Source of the DNA: JBHICC01 sp046759385
Lineage (GTDB): Bacteria; Pseudomonadota; Gammaproteobacteria; Acidiferrobacterales; SPGG2
Length of the DNA stretch: 64,000 nt
Direction: 5' to 3'
Assembly: GCA_046759385.1 (NCBI GenBank)
Contig: JBHICC010000008.1
Location: 1-64,000 of the forward strand
Below the pieces are notes generated by a model, which saw nothing but the letters and a program-made list of their open reading frames with translations, did no database searches and had not been told where the DNA came from. Position 1 is the stretch's first letter; every line of letters begins with the position of its first letter. Of the stretch, positions 8,982 through 17,933 are shown piece after piece. A program made the position numbers and the translations under genes.

Positions 8982-9075
8982 TACGACTGGGGTCAAGCAT
9001 GGCTCGCGACCGGCAGGCGAAGTTCGCCGAGCCGCCGCTCTTGCATTCCGTCTTAACGACCCTTGGACTTATTAA

Positions 9076-9312
9076 ATGAGTATTGGACAAGGCGCACCTC
9101 GCTACCTACGGGGAAGCTTCCAGCAAACGTGCGGTTTTTGCGGGTGCGTATTTCGGGTCGACGTACCAGGACAGCTAGGCCGGGAAGGGCCCGAAAACTA
9201 CTCATGCCCTGAGTGCCGCAAGCAATTCCCAGTGAAGGCATGTGATCCCCCGACAACCACCCTTATATCTAAGCGTACTGACGGCCGCAGGAAAATGTGT
9301 CCGAACGACTAG
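9076..9312 (+). CDS. Small zinc-ribbon-like protein
   Basis: A 78-residue protein with a CxxC knuckle (CGFC) near residue 19 and a second one (CPEC) near residue 44. They are spaced as in a one-site zinc ribbon. Two further cysteines occur late in the protein. I recognise no named family. The reading frame starts with ATG and lies alone between the cold-shock gene and a larger unknown gene. Confidence 0.6.
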   Translation: MSIGQGAPRYLRGSFQQTCGFCGCVFRVDVPGQLGREGPENYSCPECRKQFPVKACDPPTTTLISKRTDGRRKMCPND

Positions 9313-9513
9313 GTCCTGAACCCAACTCGTTCTGTCCGCGTGCTAATCTCGGCGAACATTCGTAACAGCGGAATTTCCCAACTGATCCATGGCGTCTTTT
9401 TTCGGCAACGGCCGAGGCGCTGGCGCATCGAGATAGCAGCTTGGCGCGCTGCGCCGTCGTCGTCCTAGCCTACAGCTGGCACCATTGGCGCATCTAGACA
9501 ACCCAGATGCGCA

Positions 9514-9924
9514 GTGACCTTCAGAGGCAACAGAGCTAAGGCGGCTTATAGGCGGGCCCGCGGCGACTATGGCGTCGTCGCGAGTGGGAAACTCAGGAAG
9601 ATCCTGATCGAAGCCGCCAACGATTCCTTCTGCGCTCACCCGGAGATCAATGAGGAACGCGTTGCGGCGTTCGTAGTTAGCGCCTGGTGTCAGTTCTGGA
9701 CCGCCAACGCATGGGAAGTCCCCGGTGTTGGCGCCGCTGAGATGTGGCATCGGCTCCACCGCGTCCCGAAGATAGCGGCTCGAAAGCACCAACGTGGCGA
9801 ACTCACGCGGACGGATTACCTGCTGGTGATGGTAGCCGTTAGCGACGCGGTCGACGCTTTTCACTCGCGTGCTCAGTCCTCCTTGGATTTTGCGCACATA
9901 GCCCTTGTGGTGGAAGCGGATTGA
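9514..9924 (+). CDS. Hypothetical protein
   Basis: A 136-residue frame with protein-like composition (well-spread Trp, acidic and hydrophobic residues, helical heptads) and no signal peptide or known motif. It is followed 33 bases later by another unknown gene on the same strand, so the two may be co-transcribed. A longer frame lies antisense (9343-9981), but its composition is less protein-like. Start codon and even strand remain uncertain. Confidence 0.45.
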   Translation: MTFRGNRAKAAYRRARGDYGVVASGKLRKILIEAANDSFCAHPEINEERVAAFVVSAWCQFWTANAWEVPGVGAAEMWHRLHRVPKIAARKHQRGELTRTDYLLVMVAVSDAVDAFHSRAQSSLDFAHIALVVEAD

Positions 9925-9957
9925 GAACGGTGTAAGCAAACGTTTATATGAACAGCT

Positions 9958-10344
9958 ATGGCAGAACCGAATTACGATCATATCGTCGACTTACTTTCCG
10001 ATTGGGTAGCCCATGAAGGAGTCGCGGTTTTTATCCACTATTGGGATAGTGGCGACAACGGCATTGGGGCAGGCAATGAGACTATCTTCCAGTGGCGTGG
10101 TCTTTATTGGGGGATGACCAGTGATCTCGGTTTGAATGGCCCTTATCGTTCTTTGAGGGAAGCTTTAGAACAGAACGCTCTTCTGGACGTTACTGACGCG
10201 ACCGAATCGATAACCTGCAATGAAGTTTCTACAGACGATCTCCTCGAACGACTTGTGATCGTTTCAGCTAAACCGGGCCAAAGGGTTCAAATCAACGGCG
10301 GTGCGTTTCAGGTCACTGACGGCAAGCTTCGAGCATTGGCGTAG
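9958..10344 (+). CDS. Hypothetical acidic protein
   Basis: A 128-residue soluble protein, acidic and Trp/Tyr-rich in its first half (FIHYWDSGDNGIGAG, FQWRGLYWG). The second half has a predicted beta-rich tail (RVQINGGAFQVTDGKL). No known catalytic motif or targeting signal is visible. It converges on the flavin-reductase-like gene with a 25-base gap. Confidence 0.65.
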   Translation: MAEPNYDHIVDLLSDWVAHEGVAVFIHYWDSGDNGIGAGNETIFQWRGLYWGMTSDLGLNGPYRSLREALEQNALLDVTDATESITCNEVSTDDLLERLVIVSAKPGQRVQINGGAFQVTDGKLRALA

Positions 10345-10369
10345 GTCTTTCACACCCATAAAACGGTGT

Positions 10370-10984
10370 TCATTTAGGACGAACAAGATGTCGAATCTTT
10401 CCGAAAGTCACATACTCACCGCCTCCTAAGCGCCCAATCGGGTTGATCCGCTCAGCGTGTATCTTAAGCCGGCCTTTCGCATCGCGACTGCAAACACCGT
10501 CATCCACATAGATGTGCTTCACGCGGCCGAGAATTAGTGCTTGCGGTATACCACCTATTTCGTTTAGCTGATACAGCTCGCACGCATACGCGACACGGCA
10601 ATCCTTGAGCCGGGGGAGCTGTGAGCCAGGAAACGGTGTAAGTGTAAGCCCGAGCTGCTCGATTTCCGACACTTCAGCAGGCAGCGTGGCGGAGCTTTCA
10701 TTGAGCGCGTCTAATAACTCCAAATGTGCAATGTGTACAACAAAGTCGCGACGCATCTCTATATTCACGCGTGTGTCTTTGAAGGTGCCATCGGGTTTCT
10801 TGCCCACTGAGATCATTATCAATGGCGGATCGCTGCAGACCGCGTTGAAGTAGGAAAAAGGAGCCAGGTTATAGCCGCCGCCGCTGTTCTGCGAGAGCAC
10901 CCAGGCTACCGGACGAGGTATGGTCGTCTGAATCAGGTTGAAATAGATCTGAGTCGTCGAGAGCTTGCTTAAATCGATGTACAT
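10370..10984 (-). CDS. Flavin-reductase-like FMN-binding split-barrel protein
   Basis: A 204-residue protein of the flavin reductase-like family. The N-terminal strand-turn IPRPVAWVLSQNSGGGYNLA followed by PFSYFNAVCSDPPLIMISVG is the typical FMN phosphate and isoalloxazine pocket. KPDGTFKDTRVNIE follows, as in family members that bind FMN and reduce it with NAD(P)H or act as oxidoreductases. Length is normal. No monooxygenase partner is adjacent, so the substrate is unknown. Confidence 0.85.
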   Translation of the reverse strand: MYIDLSKLSTTQIYFNLIQTTIPRPVAWVLSQNSGGGYNLAPFSYFNAVCSDPPLIMISVGKKPDGTFKDTRVNIEMRRDFVVHIAHLELLDALNESSATLPAEVSEIEQLGLTLTPFPGSQLPRLKDCRVAYACELYQLNEIGGIPQALILGRVKHIYVDDGVCSRDAKGRLKIHAERINPIGRLGGGEYVTFGKIRHLVRPK

Positions 10985-11044
10985 CGCTGGTCAACGGCAA
11001 GCATCGAACCGCTCAGACATCAAGGCGTGATGAGAAAGAGGCAT

Positions 11045-11449
11045 TCAGGGGCGTTGAATTGTGCCGCCCCCGGGCATTCCGCCACCAGGCCCACCGAGCC
11101 CGCCGCCGCCGGGTTCGGGGATGACGATCGAAGAGGAGGCTTCGCGACGAAGTTCCTGGATTTCTTTGACGGCGCGAGCGACAGCTTCCTTGGCGGCATC
11201 GGAAAAATTCGCTACCGCCTCCTCCATCGATCTTGCGTCGATCTCGAAGGACAGTGGCACCGCACCGACTGCGGTAAGAAGCTGCGCTTGGCCTACATAG
11301 ACCGTCTTTCGCTTGCTGTCCACAGAGCCGTCGCGTTTGACGGGCGTTAGCTGGCGGATCGTTCCCACCCGGCGGTCAGTAAAGACCTCCTCACGGTACA
11401 GATCCGCGGCATTCATCTGCGGTGTTGCAGTCTTGTCGTCGGACGCCAT
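11045..11449 (-). CDS. Hypothetical protein with Gly/Pro-rich tail
   Basis: A 134-residue protein without signal peptide. Residues 1-75 look like a compact beta domain (EVFTDRRVGTIRQLTPVKRD, then QAQLLTAVGAVPLSFEID). Residues 75-105 form an amphipathic helix rich in Ala and charged residues, and the last 25 are almost all Gly and Pro (EPGGGGLGGPGGGMPGGG). The tail resembles disordered interaction or assembly tails. It ends 60 bases downstream of the flavin-reductase-like gene's start on the same strand. Confidence 0.65.
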   Translation of the reverse strand: MASDDKTATPQMNAADLYREEVFTDRRVGTIRQLTPVKRDGSVDSKRKTVYVGQAQLLTAVGAVPLSFEIDARSMEEAVANFSDAAKEAVARAVKEIQELRREASSSIVIPEPGGGGLGGPGGGMPGGGTIQRP

Positions 11450-11531
11450 GATTACATTTGCCTCGCTGTTTACTAAAACTTAGACGCTAACGGGAACGGG
11501 TACCAGATATGGGGTGCTTGCTGAGTGTCCA

Positions 11532-12005
11532 TCATGCGAACCCGGACGGGTTCCATTCGTCCATCATCTTCCGGCGGGCGGCGTCCAGGCGCTCGGACAT
11601 CAGTGCTGCGAAACGTTTTAGCAACTCGTAGCCGAACTTCGGGTGTTGCTCGCATTGCTCCAGGATGGCGCGGCCGTTAAACTCTAGCACGACCGAGTCT
11701 TCTTCCGCCCTAGCCTGAAAGTTCCAACGATAAGGCGGTATTAGCCACGACCACCCGAGTACCTCACCTTCACCCAAGTTCTGAATCTCAATCGGTGGAC
11801 CCATCAGCGCCGGAATCTGCACGGAGACACGACCTTCACGGAGCAGATAGAATTTTTCGGCAGGTTCGCCCTGCCGAAACAAAGCCGCCCCTTTCTGCAT
11901 GCGCAGTTCCTTCGCGCACTGCGCCAGGAATTTCGTGAATTCCTCGTTCAGGCCAGAAAAGAACTCGTGGCCGGACAGATAATCGTGGATCGACTCGTTA
12001 CTCAC
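11532..12005 (-). CDS. Cyclic nucleotide-binding domain protein without output domain
   Basis: A 157-residue protein consisting of one CAP-type beta-roll: LRMQKGAALFRQGEPAEKFY, the segment EGRVSVQIPA, the phosphate-cassette-like GEGEVLGWSWLI, and a C-helix (YELLKRFAALMSERLDAARR). No DNA-binding wing follows, unlike CRP/FNR regulators. The phosphate cassette lacks the canonical Arg (GEVLGWSWL instead of GE-A-RAA), so nucleotide binding is doubtful. Such stand-alone proteins may act as regulatory subunits. A class III cyclase gene lies 27 kb away at 38671. Confidence 0.85.
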   Translation of the reverse strand: MSNESIHDYLSGHEFFSGLNEEFTKFLAQCAKELRMQKGAALFRQGEPAEKFYLLREGRVSVQIPALMGPPIEIQNLGEGEVLGWSWLIPPYRWNFQARAEEDSVVLEFNGRAILEQCEQHPKFGYELLKRFAALMSERLDAARRKMMDEWNPSGFA

Positions 12006-12192
12006 GCGTTATCTCCTGGATGGTCGTGCTTGACGGTTGGCCCGGATTATACGCAAGCGGACGTGTTAGCGCTCGCGCTGAGGTAATCTGCCGACAGTTC
12101 ACAGCAACATCACGGGGCCAAGCAAGGGGCGATGAGACTAAGTCAAACGGTTTCCCAACTACGCAAGAGTGGCCGACTTCCGATTCGGGAGC

Positions 12193-13152
12193 CTAGAAGC
12201 TAGCGAACGTAGGGGCGAGGGTTTTGATTTTTCGTTCCGTCGTGAGTAACCACTTGCGGATGCGATTGGCGTCACCATACTTGCTGAGCCGACCCCAAGA
12301 GTTGAGTAGGATAATGGCGAGCGGCCGGTTCGCTATCCTTGTACGCATTAGCAGGCAACGCCCAGCCGCGGCAGTGAACCCAGTCTTGCTCAACACGACG
12401 TCCCATGAGTTTTTATGCACAAGTGCGTTCGTGTTGCGAAACACGATGACTCTGTCTACGCCCCAGTCGTCGACAAGAAATTCGCGCCGCGTGGAAAAAT
12501 GATGAATCAGCGGATACTCGCGCGTGGCTGCAATAAGCTTCGCGAGATCGCGCGCAGTCGACACGTTGTCATAGCTCAAACCGGTGGGCTCGACAAATCG
12601 TGTGTAGATCATCCCGAGCTCCCATGCCCTCCTGTTCATGGCAGCAATGATAGCGTCCTCACCACCGGGATAAGTGCGAGCCAGTGCGGCCGCTGCGCGA
12701 TTATCGGACGCCGCCAGCGCGACGAGCAGCATGTCGTAGCGCGTCAGCACGGTTCCAATTCTGAGTCTGGACCTGCTACCTCTAAGATAATCTCGATCAT
12801 CCCAGCTAATGTCGATCAACTCGTCGAACGGCAGATCCGCCTCGATGATGACAAGCGCGGTCATAAGCTTCGTGAGCGAGGCGATCGAACGCTGTTCGTC
12901 GCTGTTGCGGTCGAGAAGGATTACGCCTTCGCGCTCGTCCACAACCAGCGCTACCGAGGAACGTAGAAAAAGCTGGTGCGGTTTACCTTGGCGGACAATC
13001 TGCGAAGCTGGCACGAGCGTTGTGGACGCCTCGTAGCCATCGGAATCGGGACCTTGCTGGAGGACGGCTATGGCTAGCTGGGCAAAGCCCATAGCGATGA
13101 GCGCGACCGTTATCACCACCCCATGTGGTTTTCGTTGTTGTTCTGGCTGCAT
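12193..13152 (-). CDS. D-alanyl-D-alanine endopeptidase (PBP7-like, S11 family)
   Basis: A 319-residue penicillin-binding serine peptidase. Motifs appear in the right order: SLTK (nucleophile Ser about residue 92), SDN in the second active-site motif, and KTG near residue 258, followed by FTAAAGRCL. An N-terminal hydrophobic segment (residues 13-32) anchors or exports it. PBP7/PbpG cleaves D-Ala-mDAP cross-links in the periplasm during wall remodelling. The long low-complexity N-terminal extension after the membrane segment is ordinary for the group. Confidence 0.9.
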   Translation of the reverse strand: MQPEQQRKPHGVVITVALIAMGFAQLAIAVLQQGPDSDGYEASTTLVPASQIVRQGKPHQLFLRSSVALVVDEREGVILLDRNSDEQRSIASLTKLMTALVIIEADLPFDELIDISWDDRDYLRGSRSRLRIGTVLTRYDMLLVALAASDNRAAAALARTYPGGEDAIIAAMNRRAWELGMIYTRFVEPTGLSYDNVSTARDLAKLIAATREYPLIHHFSTRREFLVDDWGVDRVIVFRNTNALVHKNSWDVVLSKTGFTAAAGRCLLMRTRIANRPLAIILLNSWGRLSKYGDANRIRKWLLTTERKIKTLAPTFASF

Positions 13153-13383
13153 TCCATCAGTCGTCGGTTCTTTCTATCCTGAATCTTAGTCAGAACAGCG
13201 CGACAGATCAAAGAATGTCGGCATGTTTCTTACCCCGGTGGTCACCGGCGTCGGCTACAAATCGGATAAAGGCGAACATCGCGGTCCATTTGCGTACCCG
13301 ATTGCCCCACTTTCTTTTCGCAGAAAATGAAGGTTGCCCAGATGCCAATCGCGTATAATCTTGTCGTCTCATAGGAAGGGTTA

Positions 13384-13788
13384 ATGCTAGTGATCGAAGT
13401 GTCGAAGGTCAGTCATATTGGCATCAGGGTGACGAACCTAGAACGGTCGCTTGCGTTTTATCGCCGCCTCGGGTTCGAGTTGGTGGCGCAGGGCGAGGAC
13501 CACTACGTCGCCATTCTAAAGAACAAACATCGCATCGAGATTAATCTCATTGTCAATGCCAGCGACAACAATAGTGGCGAGAACATTCTGATGGATGTTA
13601 GCCCGAAATACCCAGGCTACACGCACGTTGCCCTCGCGGTTTCATCGATCGACGAAACCATCAGGCTCCTTGGGGAAAACGATATTGACATCACGGGTGG
13701 GCCAGCGAAGCTCGGGAACGGCGTGTCGCTCTTCATCCGCGACCCGGACTGCAATGTCATCGAGTTGCGGGAAAGCCATTCGCCGTAG
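13384..13788 (+). CDS. VOC (glyoxalase/dioxygenase) superfamily protein
   Basis: A 134-residue protein with two beta-alpha-beta-beta-beta modules of the vicinal oxygen chelate fold. Candidate metal ligands are His in SHIGIRV, Glu or His in HRIEINLI, His in YTHVALAV and Glu in CNVIELRE, which fits the glyoxalase/dioxygenase layout. An AGGAAGGG ribosome-binding site precedes the ATG. The family spans glyoxalase I, fosfomycin resistance enzymes and ring-cleaving dioxygenases; the sequence does not say which. Confidence 0.87.
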   Translation: MLVIEVSKVSHIGIRVTNLERSLAFYRRLGFELVAQGEDHYVAILKNKHRIEINLIVNASDNNSGENILMDVSPKYPGYTHVALAVSSIDETIRLLGENDIDITGGPAKLGNGVSLFIRDPDCNVIELRESHSP

Positions 13789-13833
13789 TTGTTTGCCTGA
13801 CACCAGCTCGCAGGTGGCGTGCGCAGGGTGTTG

Positions 13834-14262
13834 TCAACCAGGGGGCGCGGTTAAGAAAGCCTTGAGTACGGTCCTGATTCGTTCCCTGGCAAATTCGTTG
13901 TCCGGCGCTTGCTCAAGATCTTCTCGCAGGAATACCTGGCGTTCAAATCGCTCTCCGGTTTGGGCGACCAATGTGTAGGTATCGCCGCCGCCGTGCGTCA
14001 CTTCTTCAGCAGGATCGGATAACCAATGAATCCCATCGAACTGTTTATTGGTTCTCGAGGCGATCTCCTCAGCCATGTTGATGACTATGCGGGCGCCATC
14101 CGCGCGGAGCTGCCAGCTGAGACTATGACCGTTGCGAGCAGGAGTACCCTTCTGCGGCCACTTTCCAGCGGCAGTCCTTCGCCGGCGGTGCATGCCCCAC
14201 ATCGCCTCCTGGCCCGGCTTCACGCCTATCCTTTCAGATCTTCGCTTACTATCCCTGTTCAT
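13834..14262 (-). CDS. Hypothetical protein
   Basis: A 142-residue frame with a basic start (RSERIGVKPGQEAMWGMHRR) and an acidic, helix-rich second half (SDPAEEVTHGGGDTYTLVAQ, then FLREDLEQAPDNEFARERIR). No family was recognised. It lies between the VOC gene (convergent, 45-base gap) and the MFS gene on the same strand. The composition of residues 55-140 is protein-like, which favours this strand. Confidence 0.5.
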   Translation of the reverse strand: MNRDSKRRSERIGVKPGQEAMWGMHRRRRTAAGKWPQKGTPARNGHSLSWQLRADGARIVINMAEEIASRTNKQFDGIHWLSDPAEEVTHGGGDTYTLVAQTGERFERQVFLREDLEQAPDNEFARERIRTVLKAFLTAPPG

Positions 14263-14419
14263 CGCTATGGTCTCATCTAGAAGAAATCCCGTTCACTAAT
14301 AGCACAGGCAAAACAACATCGCACTACCGTTCGTGATCAAAAGCGCTGGCCACCCGACGGCTGGCACAGTGTCGGCTTCGCCGCGAGGCCGGTGCCGCCC
14401 GATGGTCGAAGCTGTTACT

Positions 14420-15649
14420 TCAGATAGGTCTGCGGCTGTGTCTGCCCGTTCGACCAGTAATAAGAACCGTCGCCACCGTGATCAGACCCACCATACCTAC
14501 TGCCCAAAACAGCAGTGCTGGATTGGCATTATCGAGCAAATAGCCAAAAGCGATCGGTGCAGCGATCCCACCGATGTTATAGCCCGTCGACACGAAGCCG
14601 AACACCTTGCCTATTTCTCCGATAGGCGTGACCGCACGGATCATCATATCGCGCGACGGGGCGACGATGCCGTTCAGAAAACCGATAACAAGGAACATGA
14701 GCGCAATCGCCTTGAACGGCAATGCGACCGCCGCGATGATAAAGACCGCGACGGCCATAGCGACCAAGCAAAGCGCAACGATCAGATCATGTCGGGCCTT
14801 GCGGTCAGCGATCCATCCACCGATCAATACCCCCACGGGAGATGCAAAAAGGTAGGCGCTCAACACCGCGCCTGCTTCCGCTAGCGGCGCGTTGTAGATC
14901 AAATTAAGGGCCGACACGCTAAAGCTGGTGAGGCCGTGATTAGAAACTGACAGGCCGGTGAAGAACAGTAGGCCCATGAGGATCGGAAGACTGAAAAGAA
15001 GCCGGAACCCGCCGCGCGTTTGGTTTTCGGTCGATGGCGCTTCCGCACGCCACGTGTCGGTGGCATCGAGCAATGCGTCGGAATTAAACGCGAGCAAAAC
15101 AGCCATAGCGCCGCCACCTAGTGCGCAAAGGATCAATGCCGTACGCCAGTCGGTGAAGGTGATGAGAAAAATCATCGTCACTGGAGCCACCGCCGCACCA
15201 AGATATCCGGCGAACGTGTGGATGGAAAACGCTCTGCCCATGCGTGCCTTGTCGATGGATGCGGTGAGGATAGCGTAGTTGGCAGGGTGATAGACGGCGT
15301 TGGCAAGACCGCCGAGGACCATCAACGCAAGCAATGCACCATAAAAGGGAAACACGCCGATCAAACCAAACGCCAATGATTCCAGAATCAGTCCCGCTAT
15401 AAGGATGCTGCGAGCACCGTACCGGTCGACGAGAAATCCCACTGGTGCCTGGGTTAAACCGGTCGTCACACTAAACGTAGCGATGGCAAACCCGAGTTCG
15501 GTAAACCCAACAGCGTAGACCTCACGCAACATGGGGAACAGCGGCGGCAGCAATAACAAATAGAAGTGGCTAACAAAATGGGCCGTACTAATAAGGCTGA
15601 CGACCTTTGCACTGCGTATCGGTCTGTGAACGCTTGTTTCTACATCCAT
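14420..15649 (-). CDS. Major facilitator superfamily transporter (fosmidomycin-resistance-like)
   Basis: A 409-residue, 12-helix MFS protein. The first helix carries STAHFVSHFYLLLLPPLFPM, and the cytoplasmic loop after helix 2 reads GFLVDRYGARSIL, an MFS motif A variant. This pattern resembles the Fsr/fosmidomycin-resistance branch of drug and metabolite exporters. No regulator or biosynthetic partner lies beside it, so the substrate is unknown. A 237-base spacer separates it from the divergent slyD. Confidence 0.87.
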   Translation of the reverse strand: MDVETSVHRPIRSAKVVSLISTAHFVSHFYLLLLPPLFPMLREVYAVGFTELGFAIATFSVTTGLTQAPVGFLVDRYGARSILIAGLILESLAFGLIGVFPFYGALLALMVLGGLANAVYHPANYAILTASIDKARMGRAFSIHTFAGYLGAAVAPVTMIFLITFTDWRTALILCALGGGAMAVLLAFNSDALLDATDTWRAEAPSTENQTRGGFRLLFSLPILMGLLFFTGLSVSNHGLTSFSVSALNLIYNAPLAEAGAVLSAYLFASPVGVLIGGWIADRKARHDLIVALCLVAMAVAVFIIAAVALPFKAIALMFLVIGFLNGIVAPSRDMMIRAVTPIGEIGKVFGFVSTGYNIGGIAAPIAFGYLLDNANPALLFWAVGMVGLITVATVLITGRTGRHSRRPI

Positions 15650-15886
15650 CCTTTATTCATTGCGGCGTGGTGATGCAGCAGAGGGTACCAGTTACTTTTG
15701 ACTCGTGCGACGGCGCTAGTGCTCAGCGCGCCATAGCTTTCTGATTAGGCAGTCGTTATACTGGGATTATTGCAGATTATAACCGCTGATTATTTCGGAA
15801 ACGTCGTCAAGGTCTTCCCGTTATTTCACCCTTACTAGTATGCACGCGTACAATTCACTTATCGCATACGCCAGAGAGATCATGAC

Positions 15887-16372
15887 ATGCAAGTAAATAA
15901 AGACAAGGTTGTCACCATTGATTACACACTTGAGGATAACAACGGAACCGTGATTGATAGCTCAGAGGGCGGTGACCCGTTTTCTTATATTCATGGTATC
16001 GGTGCTGCGATTCCAGGGCTCGAAGCCGCGTTGGAAGGCAAATCGATCGGTGAGGAGTTGGCTGTATCCCTGACACCTGGTCAGGCATATGGTGAGCGAG
16101 ATGAGTCTCTTGTTCAGGTGATAGCCAAAGACCGGTTTGAAGCTGAAGGGGAGCTCGAAGTGGGCATGCAGTTTCGGGCGAGTACGAATGCGGGTGAGAC
16201 GCGAGTCGTGACCATTACGAAGATCGACGATGACGACGTCACCGTCGACGGTAATCATCCGTTGGCGGGAGTAACGCTCAACTTTGCCGTCGCTGTGCGG
16301 GGTGTGCGCGATGCGACTGAGGAAGAGCTGGCGCACGGCCATGTGCATGGGCCCGAAGGCCCGCAGCACTGA
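15887..16372 (+). CDS. slyD: FKBP-type peptidyl-prolyl isomerase SlyD
   Basis: A 161-residue SlyD-type protein: an FKBP half (TIDYTLEDNNGTVIDSS, then FSYIHGIGAAIPGLEAALEG) interrupted by the insert-in-flap chaperone domain (YGERDESLVQVIAKDRFE to VTITKIDDDDVTVDGNHPLA) and closed by LNFAVAVRGVRDATEEEL. SlyD catalyses prolyl isomerisation, acts as a chaperone and helps nickel delivery to hydrogenases. The His-rich metal tail typical of enterobacteria is short here (HGHVHGPEGPQH). An AGAGAG ribosome-binding site precedes the ATG. Confidence 0.95.
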   Translation: MQVNKDKVVTIDYTLEDNNGTVIDSSEGGDPFSYIHGIGAAIPGLEAALEGKSIGEELAVSLTPGQAYGERDESLVQVIAKDRFEAEGELEVGMQFRASTNAGETRVVTITKIDDDDVTVDGNHPLAGVTLNFAVAVRGVRDATEEELAHGHVHGPEGPQH

Positions 16373-16904
16373 AAGAGTTCTGAATACCTCGAAGCGTAGT
16401 AGTGTGCGAATCGTCGCGGTGGCGCGCGAATTCATTGATACGACCGTCGACGCGATCGTCGAGGAGGAAGATACTTCACTTACGCTAAGTGCCGAACCCA
16501 GAGTGAAGCAGGTTGGCGAGCCACACGAGAAGCTGATCCAACAAGCGCTTGACTCTCAACCCAAGGCACTAGGCTCGGTGGTGGTGAAAGACGATTCGCC
16601 AATCCGCTTTCTCGCCATTATCCATGACTTGGGGCAAGAACCTTCCTGGAGTGAAGCGTGGATTGCCACTGCTCTTCGTAATGTCCTACGTGAAGCCGAA
16701 AGGCGAGCGCTTCGCTCGATTGCACTACCCGCCCTCGGCAGCGTGCATGGTCGGTTCGACGAGCGCCGGTTTGCAGTATTGCTCAAGGATTCCCTAGCGC
16801 AAGGCAAGATTGCGCATCTGCAAACCCTATGGCTAATCGTGTCTGATCACGCTGGCCGAGACGTGTTCGAAGAACTGGGCATAGTCACGTCAGACTACTT
16901 GTGA
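16341..16904 (+). CDS. Macro-domain-like protein
   Basis: About 187 residues. The C-terminal part resembles a macro (ADP-ribose-binding-like) fold: ATALRNVLREAERRALRSIA, then LPALGSVHGRFDERRFAVLL, where the GSVHGRF loop occupies the place of the phosphate-binding loop. The N-terminal residues (RIVAVAREFIDTTVDAIV) look like the first strand and helix of the same fold. The reading frame overlaps the slyD end by 32 bases; a GTG at 16404 near the family-like part is an alternative start. Macro domains bind or hydrolyse ADP-ribose derivatives; the assignment here is by fold impression. Confidence 0.6.
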   Translation: MCMGPKARSTERVLNTSKRSSVRIVAVAREFIDTTVDAIVEEEDTSLTLSAEPRVKQVGEPHEKLIQQALDSQPKALGSVVVKDDSPIRFLAIIHDLGQEPSWSEAWIATALRNVLREAERRALRSIALPALGSVHGRFDERRFAVLLKDSLAQGKIAHLQTLWLIVSDHAGRDVFEELGIVTSDYL

Positions 16905-17081
16905 ATCGCACTATTAACACCTTAAGGAAATGACGGCGCCGAATGGCTGTCGGGCTCCCGGGTGGCACTTTTCCCACCTCCTAACGTGTTGTTTTCTTGC
17001 CACAATCATACTCGCCTGTGAGCCCATGGCATGCGAATTGCACTACACTTTAAGCAATTAGCTAAATAGAGGTGCCTCGAT

Positions 17082-17933
17082 ATGAAGAGCGTCCTTGTCC
17101 GGGACGATACGCGGAGGCCCAAGGAATCCACGGTGGTCGAAAGGCCGACGGGGACTTTCAAGGACCGTGCCCCGGCCGACCTTACCGAAGACAACAGCGC
17201 CGCTTCGCTTTCCGCACCGGCGACAGCCGACGCGGTCGAGCCCACCCCAAGCGTCGCCCAGCGCGTAGCCCAGTTATTCTTTGACCCGGCGAGAGCGGCC
17301 GACCAAGACCCTTATCGCTATGTCCTGGTTTTGCGGTTTGTGCTGCTCAATCTGGTAGCGTTTGCACTACTTGGCGCAGCTTATATGCAGGGCTTGGTCG
17401 ACATCGTGATCGCTGCCGACCGCACTTATCTTTCAGTGCTAATCTTTCTCGTCTTCCTAGTCGGACTTGGAATCAGTGCACGGAAGGTTTGGCAAACGAG
17501 CGCCGAGCTCAATCACGCGCGCGAATTTAAGACAGGCCCGGGATCTGTCGTTGCCGAAGATCTTGCGCGTCAGGTCGGCCAAGATCTTGAAAACCGACCA
17601 AAAGTCTCCGGCGGGGTGCGCTTGAAACTATCGCACCGCATCGCCATCGTGCGTCACATCGCGAACAGCTTAGTGCTGCTCGGCCTGATTGGTACCGTGC
17701 TCGGTTTCATCATTGCACTCTCTGGCGTGGATCCCGAGAACGCTACCGACATCAGCTCTATCTCGCCCATGGTGTCAACGCTGATCAGCGGGATGTCGAC
17801 CGCGTTGTATACCACCCTGGTCGGCGCCGTGCTCAATGTTTGGTTGATGGCAAATCACCAGCTGCTGGCAGGCGGCACGGTTAAACTGATCGCCGCGCTG
17901 ATCGATTTGTCAGAGGAAAATGCGCGAGATTGA
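17082..17933 (+). CDS. MotA/TolQ/ExbB-family proton-channel-like protein
   Basis: A 283-residue membrane protein with four predicted helices (near residues 85-105, 118-140, 190-212 and 230-255). The last two carry the family signature LLGLIGTVLGFIIAL and the segment SPMVSTLISGMSTALYTTLV, the pore helices of ExbB/TolQ/MotA channels. The N-terminal 65 residues are a charged, poorly conserved cytoplasmic tail. It is the first gene of a tight three-gene unit; the next gene overlaps its end by 14 bases. GAGGTG lies 8 bases before the ATG. Proton-driven motors of this type power transport, motility or defence; the task here is unknown. Confidence 0.85.
   Translation: MKSVLVRDDTRRPKESTVVERPTGTFKDRAPADLTEDNSAASLSAPATADAVEPTPSVAQRVAQLFFDPARAADQDPYRYVLVLRFVLLNLVAFALLGAAYMQGLVDIVIAADRTYLSVLIFLVFLVGLGISARKVWQTSAELNHAREFKTGPGSVVAEDLARQVGQDLENRPKVSGGVRLKLSHRIAIVRHIANSLVLLGLIGTVLGFIIALSGVDPENATDISSISPMVSTLISGMSTALYTTLVGAVLNVWLMANHQLLAGGTVKLIAALIDLSEENARD

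Noticed and set aside
9343..9981. Minus-strand frame of 212 codons
   Set aside because: Composition is less protein-like than the plus-strand frame 9514-9924, and it overlaps it and the next gene.
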